A stretch of 64,000 nt of DNA, from positions 952,501 to 1,016,500 of the forward strand of contig NZ_AP024452.1 in NCBI RefSeq assembly GCF_016865485.1, in the 5' to 3' direction. The DNA is from Luteitalea sp. TBR-22. Its GTDB lineage: Bacteria; Acidobacteriota; Vicinamibacteria; Vicinamibacterales; Vicinamibacteraceae. The translations under genes and the position numbers were made by a program. Numbering within the stretch: position 1 is the stretch's first letter; every line of letters starts with the position of its first letter. Below, piece after piece: positions 59,888 to 64,000 of the stretch. A model generated the notes under the pieces. That model was not told the origin of the DNA and did not search any database. It saw only the letters and a program-made list of their open reading frames with translations.

Positions 59888-61044
59888 GGTTTCCTGATCA
59901 ACAGCCACAGAAAGAACGGTGCGCCGATCACCGCGGTCACGACGCCGACGGGCAGTTCGACCGGGGCGATGACGATGCGGGCGACGGCGTCACAGGCGAT
60001 GAGGAATGCGCCGCCGAACAGCGCCGACGCCGGCAGCACGACGCGGTGATCGGCGCCGACGAGCAGGCGCACCAGGTGCGGGACGATGATGCCGACAAAG
60101 CCGATGGGCCCGGCCAGCGACACGGCCACGCCGGTGGCGAGCGACGAGGCGAAGAACGCCAGCCGCTGGACGCCGAGCACCGGCACGCCGCGCGTCCCCG
60201 CCTGTTCCGCGCCCAGCGCGAGCGCGTTGAGGCTGCGGGGCAGCCAGGCGAACGCCACCAGGGCCGGCAGCAGCAGCACGGTGGCGATGCCGAGGGGCGC
60301 GTAGCCTGCCACGTCGAGGTCGCCCATCAGCCAACGCAGGGTCCGGACGGTCTCGGTGAAGTCCGAGAGGTACTGGACGAGCAGGATCAACGCCGAGAAG
60401 AAGGCGTTGAGCGTGACGCCGGCCAGCAGCAGCACGTCGGTGGAGAAGCCGCGGTGGCGGACCTGCGCCAGCGCGTAGACGATCAGCACCGCGCCCGCCG
60501 CGCCCGCCAGGCTGGCCAGCGGCACGGAGGTCAAGGCGTTGCCGGTCCAGGCGGGCAGGAACGTGATGGCCAGCATCGCGCCCAGCGCCGATCCCGACGA
60601 CACACCCAGCGTGAACGGTGTCGCGAGCGGATTGCGCAGCAGGGCCTGCATCACGACGCCGGCCAGGGCGAGCGTTGCGCCCACCAGTCCGGCGGCCAGC
60701 ACCCGCGGCAGTCGCGCGATGAAGAAGATCTGCGCCGCGGTGTTGTCGGCGAACGGGCGCGACCTGTCGAGCACCTCGGCAAGGTCGAGCGACGTGGAAC
60801 CCACCAGCGGAGCCACGACGACGGCCGCCAGCAGCAGCGCCGCGAAGCTGGCGTGCGTGCGCCAGGCGCGGCGACGCAGCGCCGAGGCGGCCTGCGCGGC
60901 ACGCCTCGGGTCCAGCGGATCCCAGGGCGCGACACCAGGCGCCGGCTCGCTGTCTTCGAGCCGTCGGCTCTCCCCCTGCAACCGTCCGCTCTCCGCCTGT
61001 AGCCGTCGGCCCTGGCCGACGGTCTGGCCGCGCCCCTCGCTCAC
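59884..61044 (-). CDS. btuC: Cobalamin/iron-siderophore ABC transporter permease, BtuC-like
   Basis: The 386-residue FecCD/BtuC-family permease has about ten helices. Family segments are VLAAGLVGATLALAGVVMQA, LLRNPLATPFTLGVSSGSALGA, FSTDVLLLAGVTLNAFFSAL and GPIGFVGIIVPHLVRLLVGADHR (in parts). GTG 61044 overlaps the ATPase stop in GTGA. Its first ~50 residues include RRLQAESGRLQGESRRLEDSEP-like repeats (21-base period) not seen in relatives, which start around residue 50. The end overlaps btuF. Confidence 0.9.
   Translation of the reverse strand: MSEGRGQTVGQGRRLQAESGRLQGESRRLEDSEPAPGVAPWDPLDPRRAAQAASALRRRAWRTHASFAALLLAAVVVAPLVGSTSLDLAEVLDRSRPFADNTAAQIFFIARLPRVLAAGLVGATLALAGVVMQALLRNPLATPFTLGVSSGSALGAMLAITFLPAWTGNALTSVPLASLAGAAGAVLIVYALAQVRHRGFSTDVLLLAGVTLNAFFSALILLVQYLSDFTETVRTLRWLMGDLDVAGYAPLGIATVLLLPALVAFAWLPRSLNALALGAEQAGTRGVPVLGVQRLAFFASSLATGVAVSLAGPIGFVGIIVPHLVRLLVGADHRVVLPASALFGGAFLIACDAVARIVIAPVELPVGVVTAVIGAPFFLWLLIRKP
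60960..61022. repeat. Heptamer-register repeat within the btuC N-terminal coding region
   Basis: GCCGTCG, GCTCTCC, CCCTGCA, ACCGTCC, GCTCTCC, GCCTGTA, GCCGTCG, GCCCTGG and CCGACGG follow in 7-base register with a 21-base super-period. It encodes the Gln/Glu/Arg-rich repeated start of BtuC. Confidence 0.7.
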
Positions 61045-61847
61045 CGCCGCGCCCCCACCAGCGAGACCGGCACCAGCGAGACGGTGCCGTCCGGGTGCGT
61101 CATGCGGTCGACCTGCACGCCGTACAACGCACGAAGGTGCTCCGGCGTCAGGGTGTCGACGGTGGGGCCGTCGGCAAGGACCCGCCCGTCCTGCAGCAGC
61201 ACGACGCGGTCGCACACCTGCCAGGCGAACTGCAGGTCGTGCGTGGTGACCAGCAGCGTCAGGTGGCGAGCCTCGGCCAGGTGCCGCAACAGGTGCGCGA
61301 CCTCGAACTGGTAGTGCAGGTCGAGCGCCGCGGTCGGCTCGTCGAGGATCAGCAGCCGGCCCTCGTCGTTGGTGTCTTCGTCGAACTGCGCGAGGGCGCT
61401 GGCAATCACCACGCGCTGCTTCTCGCCCCCGCTGAGCGTGTCGAAGTGCCGGCACTCGAGATCGGCGGTGCCGGTGGCCGCCAGCGCGCGGCGCACGGCC
61501 AGCAGGTCGCCGGCCGTCTCGAAGCCGAACGGGCCGAGGTGGGCGTAGCGCCCCATCAGGGCGAGGTCCAGCACGGTGTAGTCGAACACCGGGTGGATCT
61601 CCTGGGGCACCACGGCCAGCCGCCGTGCGAGCTGCCGCTTCGGGATGCTCGCCACCGGGACGTCGTCGAGGCGCACCTCACCGCTGGTCGGCGGCAGCGC
61701 GCCGGCCAGCAGGCGCAGCAGCGTCGTCTTGCCCGAGCCGTTGGGGCCCAGGATGCCGGTGATGCCGCCCCGCGGGACCTGCAGCGACACGCCCCGCAGG
61801 ACCTCGGCGCGACCGAACCGGCACGTGAGGTCAGCGGCTCGCAGCAA
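61041..61847 (-). CDS. btuD: Cobalamin ABC transporter ATPase, BtuD-like
   Basis: The 268-residue ATPase has Walker A GPNGSGKTT, Q-loop VVPQEIHP, signature LSGGEKQRVVIASAL, Walker B LLILDEPTAAL and the switch His in VTTHD. The FepC/BtuD-type PVFDYTVLDLALMGRYAHL segment is present. The start is TTG 61847, which overlaps the btuB end by 17 bases; no ATG or GTG fits better. The gene order receptor-ATPase-permease-binding protein supports B12 (or possibly siderophore) uptake. Confidence 0.9.
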   Translation of the reverse strand: MLRAADLTCRFGRAEVLRGVSLQVPRGGITGILGPNGSGKTTLLRLLAGALPPTSGEVRLDDVPVASIPKRQLARRLAVVPQEIHPVFDYTVLDLALMGRYAHLGPFGFETAGDLLAVRRALAATGTADLECRHFDTLSGGEKQRVVIASALAQFDEDTNDEGRLLILDEPTAALDLHYQFEVAHLLRHLAEARHLTLLVTTHDLQFAWQVCDRVVLLQDGRVLADGPTVDTLTPEHLRALYGVQVDRMTHPDGTVSLVPVSLVGARR

Positions 61848-64000
61848 CCCGCACCCCGACCATCACGCTGCGACCCAGCGCCGGGAAGCCGAAGATCTCC
61901 TCGTAGTCGGTGTCGAGCAGGTTCAGGGCCCGCCCGAACACCTCCACGCGTTCGAGCACGCGCCACGACGCGCCGGCATCGACCGTCAGGTAGCCCGGGT
62001 TGGTGAAGATGCCCGCGTTGGCCCCGAACGACGGGTCGATGTCCTGCGTGTCGCCGCGGCTGTCGACTCGCACGAAGCCGCTGGTCCGACCGGCCGTCAG
62101 GATCACGTCGGCAAAGCCGGCCAGCTCGGGCCGACGCAGCAGCGGGTCGCCGACCGTGAAGGGCGAGGGCGCGACCGGGCGACCGTCGTTGGCGAGGATC
62201 TCGGTCCGTTGCCCGACCACTCCGCCGCGCACCGTCATGAAGGCGGTGGGGCGGAACGAGACGGTGCCCTCCACACCTTCGGCCAGCGCGTTGGAGATGT
62301 TGTCGCTGCGGTAGGACGTGGTGCCCGGCACGCGCGCCACCGTGACGATGAGGTCGTCGTACTCGTTGCGGAAGTAGACGGCATCGACGATCAGGCGCCC
62401 GCCGAACCAGCCGGTCTCGACGCCGCCATCGATACTGCGCGTGCGTTCCGGCTTCAGTCCCGGGTTGTCGGTGAACGCGATCTCGAAGGCGCCGGGCGCC
62501 CGCATGCCCGTGCCGAAGTTGCCGCGCAGGCGCAGCCAGGTCGTGTCGCCGCCGAGGAGGCGGTAGCTCACCGACAGGCGCGGGTTGACCACCGAGGTCG
62601 TGGACGCGGCGAAGGGCGGCCGCGGGCTGAACACCGAGCGGTTGCCCTCGAGGGCGTCGCGCACGACGCGCTCGTAGCGCAGGCCGCCCTGCAGGGCGAG
62701 TCGGCCGCGCTCGAATCGCCCCTCGCCGAACGCCCCGACCTGTGTCCGGTCGACGGGGATTTCCTGATTCTCGAGCCCGGTGAAGTACGCCGACTGCGCG
62801 CGCTCGCGCATGTACTCGCCGCCGGCCGTCCAGGCCACGCCCAGCCAGGCCAGATCGAAGGATCCCCGGCCGGAGTAGAGGCGGTTGCCGGATGCCGTCG
62901 GGGTGTCGGGCGTGTAGATGCTGAGGTAGGTGCTGTCGCGATCGGCCAGCGAGAAGGCGCCGCGGACCTGCGCCGCCGGGCGGAGCCGCCAGGTGGCCGA
63001 CGCGCCAGCGGCCAGCGTCCGGTTGTCGTTGCGCGACACGCGATCGACGCCGGCGTACGTGTCGTTGGGGTCGCTGCCGTACGGCCCGGGCACCCCCCTG
63101 GTGTTGTCGCCGGCCCGCAGCAGGCCGCTGAGGAGCAGGCGGTCGCCCTGGTAGCCGAGGCTCACGGTGGCATCGGTGCGGGTGTAGTCGTCGTTGCTGA
63201 CCACCTCGCCCGTGCCGGGGGCGGTGCCGGTGAACCCGTCGCTGGCCAGCCGCTCGACGCCGCCGCCCCAGCGGAACCGGCCGGTCGTGCCATTGGCCGT
63301 CCCGTTGGCGCGCCACGTGCCGAACGAGCCTGCCTCGAACAGCCCGCCGGCGCTGAAGGGGCCACCGCGCCGGGTCACCAGTTGCACCACGCCGCCGACC
63401 GCATCGGTGCCGTACAGCGCACTCTGGGGACCACGCACCACCTCGATACGGTCGAGGTCGAACAGCGGCAGGTGGGCGGCGTCGAAGCTGCCGCCCATGT
63501 CGTTGAGGCGGATGCCGTCCACCAGCACCAGCGTGAAGTCGCTCTCCCCGCCACGTGGGAACAGCGAGGTCACGGCGCCGCGGCCGCCGCTGCGCAGGAC
63601 CGCGAGGCCAGGCACCGAGCGCAGCGCGTCGACGCTGCTCTCCAGCTGCCGGGCCCGCAATTCCGTCTGATCGAGGACGGTCAGGCTTGCCCCGGTCCCC
63701 GAGCGGGTCACAGGGGCCAGGCCGGCGGTCACCACCACCGACTCGGCCAGGGCGGCCACGTCGACCCGGATGTCGAGGGTCGCGGCCGCTCCAGTCAGCT
63801 GGACGCGCTGGCTGGGCCCGGAGAAGCCCTCGGCCACCACCCGGAGCACGTAGTCGCCGTCTGGCGCGTCGAGCAGGTACGCGCCGGTGCGGTCGGTGCG
63901 CGTCGAGGCCACGGGTCCGGTGGGACTCTCGAGGACGACGCGGGCGTCTGAAACGGGGTGGCCGTCGCCGCTGGTCACCGTGCCGGTCAGCCGGGCCGCA
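61831..64000 (-). CDS. btuB: TonB-dependent receptor, BtuB-like (N-terminus beyond window)
   Basis: The visible part begins in a CarboxypepD_reg-like domain (LTGTVTSGDGHPVSDARVVL), so the signal peptide lies beyond the right edge. Plug motifs are VDGIRLNDMGGSFDAAHL and IEVVRGPQSALYGTDAVGG. The barrel ends in MVGVRVAASR instead of the usual phenylalanine, which is odd for assembly. It heads the btuDCF chain, so B12 is the likely ligand. Any cobalamin riboswitch would be upstream, outside the window. Confidence 0.88.
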   Translation of the reverse strand, partial: AARLTGTVTSGDGHPVSDARVVLESPTGPVASTRTDRTGAYLLDAPDGDYVLRVVAEGFSGPSQRVQLTGAAATLDIRVDVAALAESVVVTAGLAPVTRSGTGASLTVLDQTELRARQLESSVDALRSVPGLAVLRSGGRGAVTSLFPRGGESDFTLVLVDGIRLNDMGGSFDAAHLPLFDLDRIEVVRGPQSALYGTDAVGGVVQLVTRRGGPFSAGGLFEAGSFGTWRANGTANGTTGRFRWGGGVERLASDGFTGTAPGTGEVVSNDDYTRTDATVSLGYQGDRLLLSGLLRAGDNTRGVPGPYGSDPNDTYAGVDRVSRNDNRTLAAGASATWRLRPAAQVRGAFSLADRDSTYLSIYTPDTPTASGNRLYSGRGSFDLAWLGVAWTAGGEYMRERAQSAYFTGLENQEIPVDRTQVGAFGEGRFERGRLALQGGLRYERVVRDALEGNRSVFSPRPPFAASTTSVVNPRLSVSYRLLGGDTTWLRLRGNFGTGMRAPGAFEIAFTDNPGLKPERTRSIDGGVETGWFGGRLIVDAVYFRNEYDDLIVTVARVPGTTSYRSDNISNALAEGVEGTVSFRPTAFMTVRGGVVGQRTEILANDGRPVAPSPFTVGDPLLRRPELAGFADVILTAGRTSGFVRVDSRGDTQDIDPSFGANAGIFTNPGYLTVDAGASWRVLERVEVFGRALNLLDTDYEEIFGFPALGRSVMVGVRVAASR

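Noticed and set aside
61645-63951. 768-codon + strand frame opposite btuB
   Set aside because: It is antisense to an intact TonB receptor and has no recognisable domain.

Overview
The window is a gene-dense, very GC-rich bacterial chromosome segment. The CarboxypepD-regulated TonB receptors, the MacB-type FtsX exporter with its own NtrC-type regulator, the predicted c-type cytochromes, and the mix of a CysO-like/MoeZ fusion, an SO2930-type dihaem protein and RmuC suggest a Gram-negative heterotroph. My best guess is an acidobacterium of the Vicinamibacteria type; that placement is inference, since there is no rRNA here. There are no tRNA or rRNA genes, insertion sequences, prophage or CRISPR.

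Layout. 1-10.4 kb is housekeeping: argH, fabI, a ferredoxin reductase-like flavoprotein, a DUF5615 PIN-like protein overlapping nagA, a DUF4097 lipoprotein, head-to-head queC and gph, a DtxR/MntR-type regulator and ubiE. 11.1-26.9 kb is one long + strand operon of ten genes, most overlapping by 1-8 bases. It holds single- and multi-domain glycosyltransferases with TPR-like tails, a CgeB-like glycosyltransferase, a hexapeptide acyltransferase, an ATP-grasp enzyme and a 1068-residue Maf/DUF115 protein. Methyltransferases flank it (10.4, 26.9, 27.8 and 28.7 kb). The whole looks like a surface-glycan or protein-glycosylation locus without flagellar genes. 30.3-34.1 kb carries a small coiled-coil protein, another GT4, a SIMPL protein and rmuC. 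34.2-41 kb has a secreted six-hairpin glycosidase, a B12-binding radical SAM enzyme and a TonB receptor. 41-48.4 kb is a minus strand operon (membrane fusion protein, ATPase, two FtsX permeases, NtrC-type regulator, histidine kinase) behind a textbook sigma-54 promoter. 48.8-54.9 kb has a CysO-MoeB-rhodanese fusion, two cytochromes and an isc-like set (Rrf2 regulator, cysteine desulfurase, A-type carrier). 55-64 kb is a minus strand chain: a btuB-like receptor cut by the window edge, btuD, btuC, btuF, an inactive HtrA-like PDZ protein and two cation/proton antiporters.

The most distinctive feature is a family of 7-bp-period tandem arrays filling spaces between genes (4719-4858, 7514-7583, 40925-40966, 41009-41036, 47086-47176, 48542-48639, 54920-54989, 59778-59886). 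Unit sequences differ from array to array but the period is constant. Some run into or lie inside coding sequence: the btuF and btuC N-termini and the linker of the radical SAM enzyme. Other dispersed repeats are AT-rich palindromes, an 8/9-bp family built on GGCATTCCC, and GC-rich hairpins with a 27/28-bp tandem repeat. Convergent gene ends usually carry one of these elements.
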